This document shows positions 10,665 through 23,300 of a DNA stretch of 64,000 bases, in pieces (the first letter of the stretch is position 1; each line of letters opens with the position of its first letter). The DNA comes from Tribonema minus. Lineage: Eukaryota > Sar > Xanthophyceae > Tribonematales > Tribonemataceae. Location of the stretch: the NCBI GenBank assembly GCA_017506865.1, contig JAFCMP010000028.1:124001-188000 (forward strand), given 5' to 3'. The translations under genes and the position numbers were made by a program. The notes below the pieces were generated by a model. That model saw nothing but the letters and a program-made list of their open reading frames with translations, ran no database searches and was not told the DNA's origin.

Positions 10665-13600
10665 CTCTGCGCTGACCGGCAGCGACTCGTGCCGCCGTTG
10701 TCTGTCCATGCTGGCTACTGCAGGTGCTGAGCACTGCTGCAGTGTTGAGAGCTGCTGTCGTTGCAGTGCCTGAGCACTGTCGCATCAACAGCTCGTGCGC
10801 CCGCCGCCAGCGCGCATACACCCCCGCCTGTCGGCTCGCACAGTTGAGCACTGCTGCTGCTGCTGCTGCTGTTGCAGCTTGCCCCGTCGCAGCTACAGCG
10901 ATGGTGAAACAAAATTGTTGATTTACGGGGGCTGGCAGCACAGCAAGTATGGTGCTTGCGCGGCTCAACTAGTGCTAAGTACTGTACGCACTTATTTTAC
11001 GGGTGCACCAGTGCCGCTGTGCACAGCATGCCTTGCAGGCGTTGTCAATCCACCCGCCAGGGACTTGTGCCAGACACGACCGATGCGCTAGAGTACAGCG
11101 ATTGCGCTTCGACTGCTGTCTGTCACCGAGCTAGGCACTGGAGGGTCGGACGTGATCAAGTAGGTCCAAGGTTTACTCCTCGCCTCCGCTGCACCACAGC
11201 TGATTACTGGAGCCTAGGGGTAGATGCCACTCATCTGCTCGCATACAACACAGCAGCATCAGCCAGCACACAAGCAGCAGAAAAGGACGTTGCGTGAGCC
11301 AAAGACGTTGTCGGCGCAGTGGGACATCTGACGTCGCCAACAGCCAGAGTCGGCCCTGTGTCTGTCCTGTCGCGAGGTCGCAATTGTCATTGCACAACGC
11401 GACATTTACGGGTGCGTGATCACCACCGCACCACACACCTGCATGCCTGCACGCACCAACGGTCAGATCCTTGACGACAACGCCGAACCAGTGAGTGTGC
11501 CTGCAATTGTCCACCACGCACACACCTTGCAATGGGACTCCTGTGCGCCTGAATCACGACGCAGTGTATGCCGACACGGCAGCTACAAGTTGGTAGCGAG
11601 CGAAGGCCACGCACGGAGTTGCGCTCTACCCCGAGTTGCGCTGCACAGCCCTGGAATATATATTATAATCTAGAGCGTTGGCGAGCAGATCCGCATTGGC
11701 GCCAGAGTGCACTAGATCATGTTCTCACCGACGTTCTAAGGTGCTACTGTGGCGCTGTCATCTGGCGTGCGCCATGCGGAGCTTTGCAGCGCGCAGTGGC
11801 ATCGCAACGTGCCTGCTGCCTGCGAGACGAGGCGGTGTTCTGAGGCAAAACAGCCTGATTGCCGGCATTAAACACGTACTTAGGGCGCTTGCTAGCCGGT
11901 CGCGCTCCAAAGTATCAACAGGACAGGATTGGATGGAGGTCCATCAGCTCTGCAGACGATGCGCGGAGTTCTGACTGTCAGATGCCAATTGCAGTAGTGT
12001 CGCACACAAGTGCGCGCCGTGTGCGCGCTGCGTCACGTGTACTGCAGCCGCACCACCGCGCTTCGCGCGACGGCATCGACATGACCAGTCAACAGCGCTA
12101 AACTTCAAGTACACCTTACCTTGACTTGGTCCTGCGTGTATCCAGCCCAGATCCTGCGCGTAGACGCACAGTGTGCTCGCGCTGCGTTTCTAGACAGTCA
12201 GCCCCACGCCGCGCTACACCCAACCGGCCTGAACTTTAATCATGCTCATCGATTATAGCAGTTGCGCTCATATGCATCTTGAGCACAAACGGCCAGATAT
12301 TTTTTAGTACGAAACGAGCAGTTCGAGAGCCTCCTCGAGAGGTGGGAAAACGGAGTACAACAGGGTCACACGTGCAGGATCAGGTGCCGCGCAGCCGGAT
12401 GACGTGAGAGTGCAAAATGATCGCTACACCTCTCTCCATCGCGGCGGGCAGACAGAGGCGCTCGCCGGTGATGACATAGCTGCAGCGAACGGTAATGTGT
12501 AGACCACCCGGGTGTGAATTTTGAGTCAACAACTGAGGTACTGAGATAACGATGGCTACCTTCTACCAACCACTACTATGCTGCGCGTCGTCGTCGTGTC
12601 GTATCGTGTCGTCGTCGTGCGCGCACGTTTTCGCTGAAATGTCAACAGGCATGCATCAACAGGCAAGGCACACTCACGGGCTGAAACCTAGATGCATCAA
12701 CATACAGATTACTCATTGTTCGCCCGTCAAGGTCCTTGCTCACACAACAAGGATAGGTGCAGCACAATTTTCCGCGACTCCGGCACTCCCGGCGAGCAGG
12801 CACGGGGAGTCAAAACGAACCGCCGTGCAAGAAATCCGTATAGACTTTGCTTTGCTTTGCGATGTCCGTATGTCCCCATGTCGAATGGCGCGCAACGAGG
12901 CTCAAACACACGAGCTACATGTCCAGACTATGGCCAGACTCGACTAACATGACACACATGTGATGATGCACCCGGTGACACCCGATAGCATGCAACGACC
13001 CCACCCGAGCTAAACCCCCAAAGGACATATTCTCCGACTGTGTGCACCTTTGTGCACCGACCGTGTGTGTTGGACCTGTTGTCAAGTGACGCAGTGTAAC
13101 TGTAGGCAAGGTCAGAAATATATATATATACGTGCAGTGGTTCGTTAGTAATGCGTGTTGTGATGAGAGCGAGCATAAATATTTCACCAACTGCAGTTCA
13201 ACTTGAACTTTTGGAAGTTTCCAAGTTGGACTTCAGTTTATTGAATACGTTTTGAGCAAAGTTTAACGTTGAACCTGAATAGAGCATGCTGCACGAACTT
13301 CCTTAGGGCATATTTGTCTCGGAGTCTGCTCAATCCGAGGTTACAGCCCACAAAAGGGGCACTTGCACTCAGAAAAACTTTAAAAACTTTAAAATATGCC
13401 CTCATGCAATTCCATCGACATCACATACTTGCTGTCACACGGTGTCAGAGATGGCGCGGCGGAGCACTGCCGCAGCACCAACGATATCTGTACGACATAC
13501 AATGTGTACATCAAATGGAATGATCATCGACATGCTTTTTTTTACACAGTCTCAGAGGCTCCCCAAAAGTTCAAAATTGAAGTTATGACTCATGAGCTTG

Positions 13601-13790
13601 TTTAAGTAAAGTTTGTGGTACTATAGCATCGCGGCGCGTGCGCTGTGCTAGGGCTTCAGTGACAAGTGGGAGCGTCTTGGTTTGCCTGCACTTCAAGTCG
13701 GACACTGAATCATTCTCAGAGGCTAGCACGAGATCCGTGGGTGGGGTGCCTCTTTGCTGGCCATGGCTGCAGCAGGCCTCCTGCGGGCCC
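10665..13790. other. Intergenic region upstream of KH gene, no gene recognised
   Basis: Open frames here are short and resemble no family I know. The left part is CTG/CAG-rich, with GAGCACTGCTGCTGC words at 10720-10870. A (TA)n tract lies near 13118-13128. A cluster of CTTGAAGTT/AACTTCAAG words lies at 13190-13260. The KH promoter is presumably within the first few hundred bases, but I see no clear core element. Confidence 0.45.
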
Positions 13791-13799
13791 ACAGGCCCC

Positions 13800-14125
13800 G
13801 TGATTCGACATTAAATGTCCGACAGTAGACCCAGAGGAGCGCGCCCTAAAGCTCTCAAGGGCATCGCCCTGGCGCGCTTACGCTCGGCACTGTCGGCAGC
13901 GCTCCACATGGCGTACTCTGGCCGTGTCATGACACACATGGCAGAATCCAGGGGGGGGGGGCACATGGAGGAGGACGTAGGGGAGGACCCCGAGATGCCA
14001 TTTGGCGGCGGCGGCGTTTGAGTGGTTGTCGTTGCGACACTTTTAGACTGTCATACGACATGTAGATTCCTTACAGCTAGATGCCAATCATCTGGGCTTT
14101 TTCGCGCCCTGAGCAGGAATTAATA
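13800..14125 (-). mobile_element. Left arm of an approximately 300-bp inverted repeat
   Basis: The reverse complement of 17478-17790 matches this segment almost base for base. Shared blocks include GGGCATCGCCCTGGCGCGCT, CTCGGCACTGTCGGCAGCGC, CATGGCGTACTCTGGCCGTG and CTGGGCTTTTTCGCGCCCTG. On the minus strand it reads as a protein-like segment MCVMTRPEYAMWSAA that recurs elsewhere in the window. Together with the right arm it brackets the RT ORF. It could be true terminal inverted repeats or two oppositely inserted copies of another element. Confidence 0.8.
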
Positions 14126-15020
14126 AAGAGTACTGTAACCTATAGCTGGATTATTATACTATAATCGACTCTCACTTTTGTACACTCACTGTGTGACCGT
14201 GTGACATGAAGGCTGTTGGCGGCAAAGTTCAACTTTGAATTAATTGCCAGTGAATGCAAAAACATGATGTTCTCAGCAACGGGCACCCGATGAACTGCCA
14301 GACTGAGTGGGTGATTGATCTGCAGCCCCAATTGCAATTGCTTGTTAACTTAACTGGAATGAACATGTTTGAAAGTACTCATGATGATTGATCATTTATA
14401 ATCGTTGTGAAAGTGACCAAGTCTTGTCGATTGAGTGCAACGCTTTGAAGAGAAATTTCAATAGTCGGGACTGCAGCGGTTTTGGCAGACACATGGTCAC
14501 AGTGTCGTGAAGCGGCATAATATTGCTACAGACTGAGTGTGCATTCAAGTTGGTATGTACAAAGTACTACGCGTGTGTGAGCATCACGCAGCACACCTTC
14601 AAGTTGCCAAGTGAGGTTGACAGCCTGACAGCCTGAGGGCTCACTGAAAATTTGAGAGTTGTGCCCATGTATCTGTCAACAGTCACGTGAGGTAGTGCCA
14701 TACCTCAAGTCAGTTGGGGATGTCGTTTGGGTAACTGACTCACTGAGTGATGATCGTCAATGAACGTTGACTCGGAGACACTTTCAAGGTAACCGTTTCA
14801 GGTATATACTTTAAAAGTAGCCTATAGGCTGAGCTAGATCAATTTCAAATTGGTATGCGTGAGACACTTTTTCGCGCCCTACGAGAGGATTCTGATACAA
14901 CGTACCTCAAAGTTGATTAGCAGCAGCGCTCACTTGCAACAGTTACTGTGGTCAACATTATTTCTAATGAGGACTGTGTTTATTTATTTATGAATGATAT
15001 GTGAACTATAGTTAGTGATA
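14126..15020. other. AT-rich segment inside the inverted repeats
   Basis: This is noticeably more AT-rich than its surroundings, with no coding exon. It holds another fragment of the transposon terminus at about 14866-14892 (TTTTTCGCGCCCTACGAGAG). It lies 3' of the RT ORF but is probably not all 3' UTR, because the conserved RT tail ends near 15024. Confidence 0.5.
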
Positions 15021-15023
15021 CTG

Positions 15024-15120
15024 TGTACGTATGGACTTGTATTTATAAAGGCCCAAGGGAGGCCGGGTTGCCTATGCAATCGAAAAGCTTGCGTCAACGC
15101 AGCAGCCTAGTCTGCGCTGT
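15024..15120 (-). mobile_element. Conserved 3' tail of the retrotransposon
   Basis: On the minus strand this runs from the stop codon of the RT ORF through GCTGCTGCGTTGACGCAA, GGCCTCCCTTGGGCC and TTTATAAATACAAGTCCAT. A second copy is at 46908-47005 on the plus strand. The shared piece defines the element's 3' end. Confidence 0.75.
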
Positions 15121-17470
15121 GCCCTAGGAGCTTGGATACCGGCGCCGCAACACAGCCCAGCATTCGCGCTCCACGTGTGTACGCCATGACGCGCTCCGCC
15201 AACTCCCGCGCCAGCGATATGCTCAGCTCAATGAGGATCTGACGCTTAGCTAACCCGGCCTTGCGTAACACATCTGCCTTCCCCCCCCCTGAGCACAGTG
15301 CTGAGTGCATTGCCAACTCCTTAACAAAAAGGCTTGTCTGCTTGCCCAGCCGTCCGTACGACTCCTGCACGAATGGCACAAAAGCCCAAGATGACGTCAA
15401 GGTGCCGGTGTGGTGCTTGACCTTCGCGTCCTCCCCCACCCCAGCAGCATAGCCGTCCGTGTTCGAGGCATTTGTTTTGCCTGTCAGGTACGAGCTCGCT
15501 GTGGGCGCGCGCACACTTGTGTCTAGCACTATTCCCTTGTTACGGTATGCACTGCTAAAGTGCAGACACCCTGGGTCAATGACTGTGTCCGCCCGATACC
15601 CCGGTACCTTGAAGACGCTAGCGTCCTCATTGCGGACAATAGAGACATGGTGCTGTCTCAAGATGCGCTGTAGGCACCGCTTTTGGGCAGTGTGTGTCGC
15701 GTTGTGCCCCCGTATGTGCTGGCTGGGGCAGCTGATCGCATGCGTGGAGGTGGGGCTCACATCACTGCACCGCCATGGGCACACCTCGCCCTGTATGCCC
15801 CACCCGTCTATGAAGATCGCAATCAAAATCATCGTGGCTGCTGCCATACTGGACATGGGCGCCGCACCCGGGCGGTCATTGGCAGTGGGTGGCACGCTCA
15901 TCCACGCCATTGCCCCGGACGCACGCTGGCTGCGCAGCTGCGCCAGGACCCGTGCGCTAGCCTGTTGGCGGCGGCGGCTGGTGTCGCGCGAGTCACCAAT
16001 AGGTGCAGCCTGCGTCGGCTTGCCCACGGCACCAGCCGAGGCAGCCTCTAGGTCCTCCACCAGGCAATCCTCGTATTGACGTCGAAGAACATTTGAAAGG
16101 CCGGCTTGTAGTCCGTGCGTGAAGTGACCGCGCCGGCGGCGGGGCACTACCTTCCTGCAGATCTCATCAGCATAGGCCTCCCAGTCGTCGTCGTCGTCCT
16201 CCTGCCCGCCGCTGCAGCTGCTTTCTTCCGCGCTAGTTTGTGTTTTAGCGGGCGTGGAAGGGGCAGCCGCGGCAGCGGCTTGAGGGCCAGGTACGGTCGC
16301 CGCCGCAGCGGCCGCCTCGGCGCCAGGCACAATGCCGTGGGTGTGTGGGGCTGGCTCAGTGGTCACTGTCTCCGTGACGGCAGTTGCGGCGTAGATCGCT
16401 TGCACCGCAGTGGGGAGCGTCGACGCTGCGGCCGTCGTATCTGCTGCCCACCGTAGCAACGATGCTGGGAGCTGCTCGGCCACAGCTGTGCGTGATTTTT
16501 CGCCGCCATCAGCTGTCAGCGCTCGCGTAGAGCGTCGCACGGCCTCGATGATTGGCGGCAGTCCCTGGTCCTCGCGTATTGCGCATGAGTGCTGCGCGAA
16601 CCAGGTGACTGCGCCGTGTTCGTCAGTGCCGAGCCTCAGGGCCCCTGCTGCCACAGTGGCATGAATTATTGCCGGCCTCAGTGTTGTGCATGCCTGGGCC
16701 GTGTATGCGGCTGGTGCCAGTAGCCCCAAAAGCGGCATGCCCAGACCGCCTCGTCGCTCCGGCAACCGTGACGCGCGCAGTGGCACTGCGATGTCCGTGA
16801 GTTCTGGCGGGCCCAAGCGCGGCAATACCAGCACGCTGCCACTGCTGGCTTCCTCATTGTCACCAGCAGTGCAGGCGGCCAGCAGGTGTGACTTCATGGC
16901 TGCCGCGGTAGAGCAGCCGTGCAGATGCAGCATGCGTTCGAGCGTCCATGCACAGAACCCGTCAAACGCGTGCAACCATGTCTCACTCAAAGCCGTGTCA
17001 ACGACCCGAGCTAAGAAGCCCATGCGCTTCGTCAGTGACCTGCGTAGAATGAACTGTGCTGCCTGTAGGTGATGCCGCGCCATTCCAGCTAGCTGCCACG
17101 ACAATCGCCATGTCCCTGCGTCGACAAGATGCTTGCTCATGGCAGCATGCACATAGGCTGGGTGCCCTACCGGTACCCCGACCGACGTAAAGCCCTGACT
17201 GGATTCTGGCATGGTGGTGTCCACAAACGGTATGTCAAGGGCGCGCAGGCGTGCTCTGGCCGCTTCATCAAACACTGTGCCGCGCATGGCGATGGCCAGC
17301 GACTTGTCTGGTCGAACGCGTAGGCCCCCTGCCGCCAGCCGGCGGATCACCTCTGCCACCCCAGCGGCCGCTGCATCGTCGAAGTAGGCAGCTTGCAGCA
17401 CGTTGAGGTCATCCAGGAAAGCGCAGTGCGGGGCTGGCGGTTCCGCTGTGCTGTGGCCGTAGGCCGGCAC
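15107..17470 (-). CDS. Non-LTR retrotransposon protein: RT C-terminal part, zinc finger and restriction-like endonuclease (5'-truncated)
   Basis: Retrotransposon polyprotein fragment of 787 residues. Near its start it has FLDDLNVL (residues 18-25), in the position of the RT catalytic YxDD box, then GLRVRPDKS. A thumb-like region follows with LPERRGGLGMP at about 250. The C-terminal third has CPWRCSD...H...C, a Zn-finger pattern. After it come GYRADTVID, IVLDTSVRAPT and AKVKHHTG, which fit the acidic-acidic-Lys pattern of the restriction-like endonuclease of R2-type elements. An intact element should have the N-terminal fingers and palm upstream. Instead the frame begins exactly at the inverted repeat (17478), so it is truncated and probably dead. 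No stop interrupts the remaining 2.3 kb, which suggests recent insertion. The start codon given is only the first possible one. Confidence 0.8.
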   Translation of the reverse strand: MPAYGHSTAEPPAPHCAFLDDLNVLQAAYFDDAAAAGVAEVIRRLAAGGLRVRPDKSLAIAMRGTVFDEAARARLRALDIPFVDTTMPESSQGFTSVGVPVGHPAYVHAAMSKHLVDAGTWRLSWQLAGMARHHLQAAQFILRRSLTKRMGFLARVVDTALSETWLHAFDGFCAWTLERMLHLHGCSTAAAMKSHLLAACTAGDNEEASSGSVLVLPRLGPPELTDIAVPLRASRLPERRGGLGMPLLGLLAPAAYTAQACTTLRPAIIHATVAAGALRLGTDEHGAVTWFAQHSCAIREDQGLPPIIEAVRRSTRALTADGGEKSRTAVAEQLPASLLRWAADTTAAASTLPTAVQAIYAATAVTETVTTEPAPHTHGIVPGAEAAAAAATVPGPQAAAAAAPSTPAKTQTSAEESSCSGGQEDDDDDWEAYADEICRKVVPRRRRGHFTHGLQAGLSNVLRRQYEDCLVEDLEAASAGAVGKPTQAAPIGDSRDTSRRRQQASARVLAQLRSQRASGAMAWMSVPPTANDRPGAAPMSSMAAATMILIAIFIDGWGIQGEVCPWRCSDVSPTSTHAISCPSQHIRGHNATHTAQKRCLQRILRQHHVSIVRNEDASVFKVPGYRADTVIDPGCLHFSSAYRNKGIVLDTSVRAPTASSYLTGKTNASNTDGYAAGVGEDAKVKHHTGTLTSSWAFVPFVQESYGRLGKQTSLFVKELAMHSALCSGGGKADVLRKAGLAKRQILIELSISLARELAERVMAYTRGARMLGCVAAPVSKLLGHSAD

Positions 17471-17477
17471 TTTGTAT

Positions 17478-17790
17478 TAATTCTCGCTCAGGGCGCGAAA
17501 AAGCCCAGATGAATGGGATCTAACTTGAAGCTTGCTGTACGGAATCTACATGTCGTGTGACAGTCTGAAAGTGTATCAACGACAACCACTCAAACACCGC
17601 CACCGCCAAATGGCATCTCGGGATCCTCCCCTACGTCCTCCTCCATGTCCCCCCCCCCCCGGATTCTGCCTTGTGTGTCATGACACGGCCAGAGTACGCC
17701 ATGTGGAGCGCTGCCGACAGTGCCGAGCGTCAGCGCGCCAGGGCGATGCCCTTAAGAGCTTTAGGGTGCGCTCCTCCGGGCACTGACATC
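17478..17790 (+). mobile_element. Right arm of the approximately 300-bp inverted repeat
   Basis: Inverted partner of 13800-14125, separated from it by about 3.35 kb. It begins ATTAATTCTCGCTCAGGGCG and reads on the plus strand into CVMTRPEYAMWSAADSAERQ, then RARAMPLRALG and APPGTD. A diverged protein-level relative is on the minus strand at 41225-41400. It abuts the first codon of the RT ORF directly. Confidence 0.8.
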
Positions 17791-20393
17791 CTGCTGGCAT
17801 ACTCCGTCGCTACAGCCTCCAGCAGCTTCCGCCCCTGCTCCCCGATGCTGCCGAATGACCCGATTGCCAAAGTGGTAAGTTTGTAGCAATTCTGATCATA
17901 ATGACCAGAATACTGAGCACTACAATATACAACGTATGGCTTACAAATTTGAGTACTTTAGTACTATACGTGCATACTGTAGTGGCCCAGGGGAGCCTCT
18001 GAGCAATTGGAGTCTAGATTGGGTGGGGGTTGTTGCCAATGGATTGAGTTGAATTTACATGCTAGCAGCAACTGTTACAGCCACTAGTAGTACATCCGGA
18101 GTCTCCTCAGCATTTGATATCAGTGCCGCAGTGCCTGGTGACCACTTCAGGTATAGACTCTTCGGAAGTGCGATTCAGATGTCACACAGTGTCATCATCC
18201 AATGATCCGTTCATGTCCTCAGTTATGGGCGCTGTCAAAGGTGAACCATTCAGTCTGCTGCCATGGCAGGCCGGGCCTGCATGAACCTTGAAGTTGAACT
18301 TTGTCAGTTCATCGGTTCCCAGGGCCTGATGACGGGACAAGTGTCATATGCCTCACAGCTGGGCACGCATGCATGCAACCCTTAACAAGCCTTAGGGTCA
18401 ATTTGAACTTTTTGAAGTTTGGTTACACACTGTGTCTCATTACTAAGTTAGATGTAGCCTGAGGGTGTTGGTGGTTTTACTCGTAGCGTGAAAACTCTCA
18501 GCCCGGGAGGGGGGATCCTTGGGCCTGTTTGCACTTGAGACGTCCCTGAGACTCTTCAGAGCAGGAGGTGGTGCATCAATGATACAGTACACATGCACTC
18601 CCGCGCCGAGATGAAAGGCCTTGCGCGCCGACAGCAAACTTCAAGTTCCAACTTGACATCCTATAACTTGAACTATAACTTGAAGTACGCAAGCATACTG
18701 TGAAGCCTTCAAGAACTTGAAGTTCAGTGTCAGCACGTGCACCATGTGACACGGTCAGAGCTACTAGAGACTGAGCACTGCTTGACTAGCTTGAAGTACG
18801 GGCATATGCGGGCATGATGAAGGTCATTGAGCACTGGCGCTTCAATTGAGTCAGACGATCATCATGATCACGATAGGCCTGTCACACGGTGTGGCCCGCA
18901 TCCAAAACTTCAAGTCATAACCCTAACCCTAAGGCGGCTGGACCTGGCTTCAACTTGAACTTTAAAGTCGCCAAGCACGTGACAAATGCACCTGGCACGT
19001 TATCAACAACTTGCGCTCTGAGTCAGGCAGATGAAACTTCAGGGCGTAGTTCAAGTTGTGATAGTAGTTGTTATCATGGCAACTTTAAAGCATCATGTTG
19101 AACAATTATAAAGCTTAGTAATTGGGTAGCGATTGCATGATTTAAGTAGTTAACGAGCTGCAGCCCCCCATGGGTTTGTTGAGCAGCGTGGTCCTCCGCA
19201 ATAAGTCACCGATCTGAGATGTTCTTGGCACACTGTGACAGATCCTGAAGCTCGGTGCGCATCCGATGTCACAGGGTACAAACGCAAACTTTAAGCGCGA
19301 AATTCAATGCTGGCCTGCCAGTGGGCTTTCAAGCTGTATGTAACAATTGCACCCTGCTTCTGGGCACCAGTGCACTGACGTGTCCGAGCGCTTATACGTT
19401 GCATGCAGTGTACTAGTAGCAGCGGCCTGGGTTTAACTTCAAGTTGAAGATTGCTGCACACAATGTGTTCTTTGTTGGACGTCAGGAGCACACCGGACAT
19501 GCGAATTCCCTTGCGGCCCTTTCAAGTTCAAAAACTTGGCCATCAACTTGAATTACTGCACAAGTTGATAAAAACTGTGCGTGGTCAGGCAACCCTTAGG
19601 TTGCAAACACGACTGGTGCTCTAGGCTAGCCGAAATGTATTTTGCACTATGGTGAACTATAGTATCAAGACTTGTGAATCCAGTATCAAATTACTCAGCA
19701 AGTTATTGATGATACTAATCTACAGAGTAGTATACTCTTGCAACTGTTCGACTAGTTGTACAGCGGACCTGATTGATAACTTCCCAAGCTGCTTTCCCAC
19801 CGGCGTACATTTAAAGTTTGCGGTAATAATCACAACGTACAGTTCATTTGTAAAGCTGTGCTGATTCAAAGTGAAAGAACCCGCAACTTGAAGGTGCAAC
19901 AATGTGTTTGAACAACCTAGGGCCTCTACTATAGTGATACCGCCGCTGTGACGTTGATCATCATCTGGCCCAGCCCAGGTGTAACAGTTTTCTATTGCGG
20001 CCTAGCCCAGGTGCATTGGCGCAAGTAGTGAGATCCAAAGAAGTCATTGCAATGGTCTCATCAAGTACCTAACTCACTGCTGGGAGGGTATTTGAAACCA
20101 GTACTACTTGAACCACTTAGTCTAGTGCACTCGAACTACACTGCTGCAGAGTGTTGGCCTATGGGAGTAGCGCCATTTTCAACTTGAAAGTACTTGCCAA
20201 ACTTGCAGCAGCTGTTATGGCACACTCATAAATTGATTACTATTGGCATGCAGCAGTGCCCAGCGAACACTGCGATCATTGCAGCCAGCCTGCTATGTGA
20301 AAGGCCAGTGTGGGCTCCAGGCCCACCACAACTTCAAGTTGAAGATATTTGTGACGCCATGAGGATGAGGGTTGCATTTACTCATTTACTCGT
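17791..20393. other. Intergenic region, no gene recognised
   Basis: There are no supportable coding exons. The region is AT-richer and crowded with the word AACTTCAAG/CTTGAAGTT and near-palindromic doubles, especially 18285-18310, 18640-18735, 18900-18965, 19430-19455 and 19520-19565. A (CCCTAA)2 motif is at about 18918-18932. The 3' UTR of HemW presumably occupies its right edge. Confidence 0.5.
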
Positions 20394-23300
20394 TTACTCG
20401 CCAGTCTCGCCGAGCTCCGCGAAAATGCCGGAGATGACGGAATTTGACATCAGCATGCCCTCCGGATTCGTCAGCGCCAAGCGCCCCCCCTCAACCCTTG
20501 CTAGACCCCCCTCTACCCCCTCGCGTGCCCCCCGCAGCACCCGCTCCACCCACTCAGCGCCCACCTCCTCCCTCAATTTGTCCAGATCCACGCCTTCGCT
20601 GAGTCGGAGTCCCAGCATGAGTCCTTCTATCGCGGCACTCTCGCTGTCCATCGGCTCACCGCCGGTAGCGGAGGCCCAATCATTGCTACTTTCCAGCTGC
20701 TCCACCCAGGCTTCGTACTCCTGCAGAGGGCGGCGCATGCGGGGTGCATACATTTTGTTTTGTTTCAAACTATTAGTAAACTATTAGGTAAGCAACCAGA
20801 ACATCATGTGTATTGATTTCCGCAACCATGCATGTCCCACAAAAGACGCATCACCTCCAGGTTGGTCACAACAGGAAGTGCAATCTCTAGGCAGCAACAA
20901 TGTGCCCCTGTGCACCTGGTCTGTGTAGAGCTGAGGCAATCACGATGAGCCTACCTCAGTTCTAGAAGCAGAAAGTACAGCACAGTTTGAATGCAAGAAA
21001 TCGAGACAAAATTTCAAAAAGGAGATCTGTCATATGTATGGCATTCATTGACCTTATAATGGTCTACAGGATCAAGCATGTACTTCGCCTACAATTCCAA
21101 TTCAAAGTAAATAGACTTTTGCAGCAGATGCGCTTCTTATACAACTTGAAGTCAAAGTAAAAGTAGACAGTCGCAGCACAACAAGCCTGAGGCCTGCATG
21201 ACGCAGACAGCAGCAGCGCCATTCACTGCTGCACCTTCACAGCACATCATCTCAAGAAACTGTTAGTATGTCGATGCCAGCACTCTACAACTTGAATTTC
21301 TCTGTATCTCACTGCCGCAGCTGCCAAAATGCGCACACGACACGTGACTCGCAGCACCATTTCCACACACAACCCAAGTGGCTCTGTCCAACACAAGCGC
21401 AGATGCCCACTTCGATTTTCATAAACTTTCTTCAGAAAAGCGCACAGCTTTACCTGCACAACTTCAACTTTGTCGTGGCCCACTGCTCCCAAGTGCAGTA
21501 GTGAATGGTGCTGCGCACTCTTCCCCACACACCAAAAATGACAGCAGTTGCAGCATGTGTCAACTCGGCCCACTTGGAATGCAACTTCAACAGTTACAGT
21601 ACCTGTAACCGGCGCGGCCGCGAGAAACGCGCGCGCGCAACGTGGCTCGCGGCGCCATTTCCAAAGGCCAGATAGTGGCGATTCTCCCAGTACGCGCGGT
21701 TGTGTGCGCTCTGGTGCCCCGGACGCGCGTAATTACTAATCTCGTAGTGGTCGTAAAAGGCGCCACCAAGAACGGCGCTGGCATCGCGGAACATGCCTGC
21801 GCCCTCGGACTCTTCCGGGAATGGCGCTGCGCCTGCGCCGGAGAACCAGCGGCCGAACGCCGTGCCGTCCTCCACCTGAAGCATCAAGTTTGAAGTTTGG
21901 AATGAAAGTGAAGTTTGGAGGTGATGGCTATGGCAGGGCCTCGCAGTGAGTCAGTTGTATGGCGCGTGCTCAGCAGCGCAAGGGAGTAGAGCTGCGTAGT
22001 GCGGCGCTTGACACCAGCCTGCAGGGATCTGATACATAGCACGGTACTAGCAGCTCCGTTAAACTTCAATTGAAGTATGATGCCGGTTGTTGGTGTCACA
22101 CTTGATCAATTGTGTACCTTTGCAACAACATATAGGCATGCTTCAGTGTTATCTTCAACCTTGTTTTGAGGTGTTCAAGTTTGCCTTGACCTGGTCACAG
22201 GATAGGGCTGAGAGCTGAGAGACTGTTCATGAACTGCGGAGGGACTTGAGGCGGCGACCAAGAGCACGTTGTAGTACCAAGAACACATCTGAGTTTGCTG
22301 CTGTAGCTTGCAGGTCAGCAACAGCGCTCAGCACCTGCTGCCACTGCACGCGTGTCTGATTGGCCAGGCTGCTGCTGAGGTTGAAAGTGCCCAAAGACAT
22401 CTGTGCATTGCGGTGTGTGTGTGTGTGTGTGTGCTGCATATGGTGAGCGTTGATGCACATGAGGCAGTCGCTGAGCGTTCAACCTGATTCTAGCCGTAAT
22501 CCTAGCCCTAGCCCCAACCTTGAGTAGGCACGAGCAGTGCATCTCATACATCAAACAAGGGCTGCACCGCTGTCCTCCGCACTCGCCCTGCCCACAACCT
22601 CAACCCTAGTAGGCCTTACCCTATGTCATCAGAGAGTCGAGGACACTGAAACGTGGGCCGTATCCGTGTCCATGTGTCCATGGGTAGCACGAATCGTAAC
22701 CCCAACCCTTGTTCTAATCCTAGTGGCCTAACCCTGATGCAAACAGCAGCCGTCAACCCCAATGCTAAACCTGACCTTACCTATACTGATCGGAGTTGCC
22801 CTGACCCTGATGAAACCATGCAGGGAGGCGACCTAGACGACCTCACCTGCAAATCGTAGCCCTAAACCTAACCTTCATTAAACCCTGATTGTGACAGCAG
22901 CGCCAACCCCAATGCTAACCTTACTTGACTTGATCATGGTCACCCTGACCCTGACAAAAAGTTCATTGAAAACGTGCAGGGAGGCGACCTACTATTTGGT
23001 TTATAGTTCCCGACCACACTATTTCTGGATTTTTCATGAAAACAAACGTGTGCGCGCATCACTTTGAGCAGTAGAAAAGCCCTCACCTGTAGGTCGTAGA
23101 CGGATATGTGGGCCGCGCGCGTATCCACAGCAGCGCTCAGCGTGTGCCGCCACTGCGCGCGCGTCTGATTGGGCAGGCCGCAGATGAGGTCAATGCCAAA
23201 GTTGGCAAAGCGCTCCGCGTGCAGCAGCGAGACGGCGCGCAGGGCGTCGTCTACGCTGTGCGCACGGCCGCAGGCGCGCAGTAGCGATTCGTCGAATGAC

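Noticed and set aside
12552-12947. Possible gene upstream of the retroelement
   Set aside because: The frame is open but has no recognisable domain, start context or splice support.
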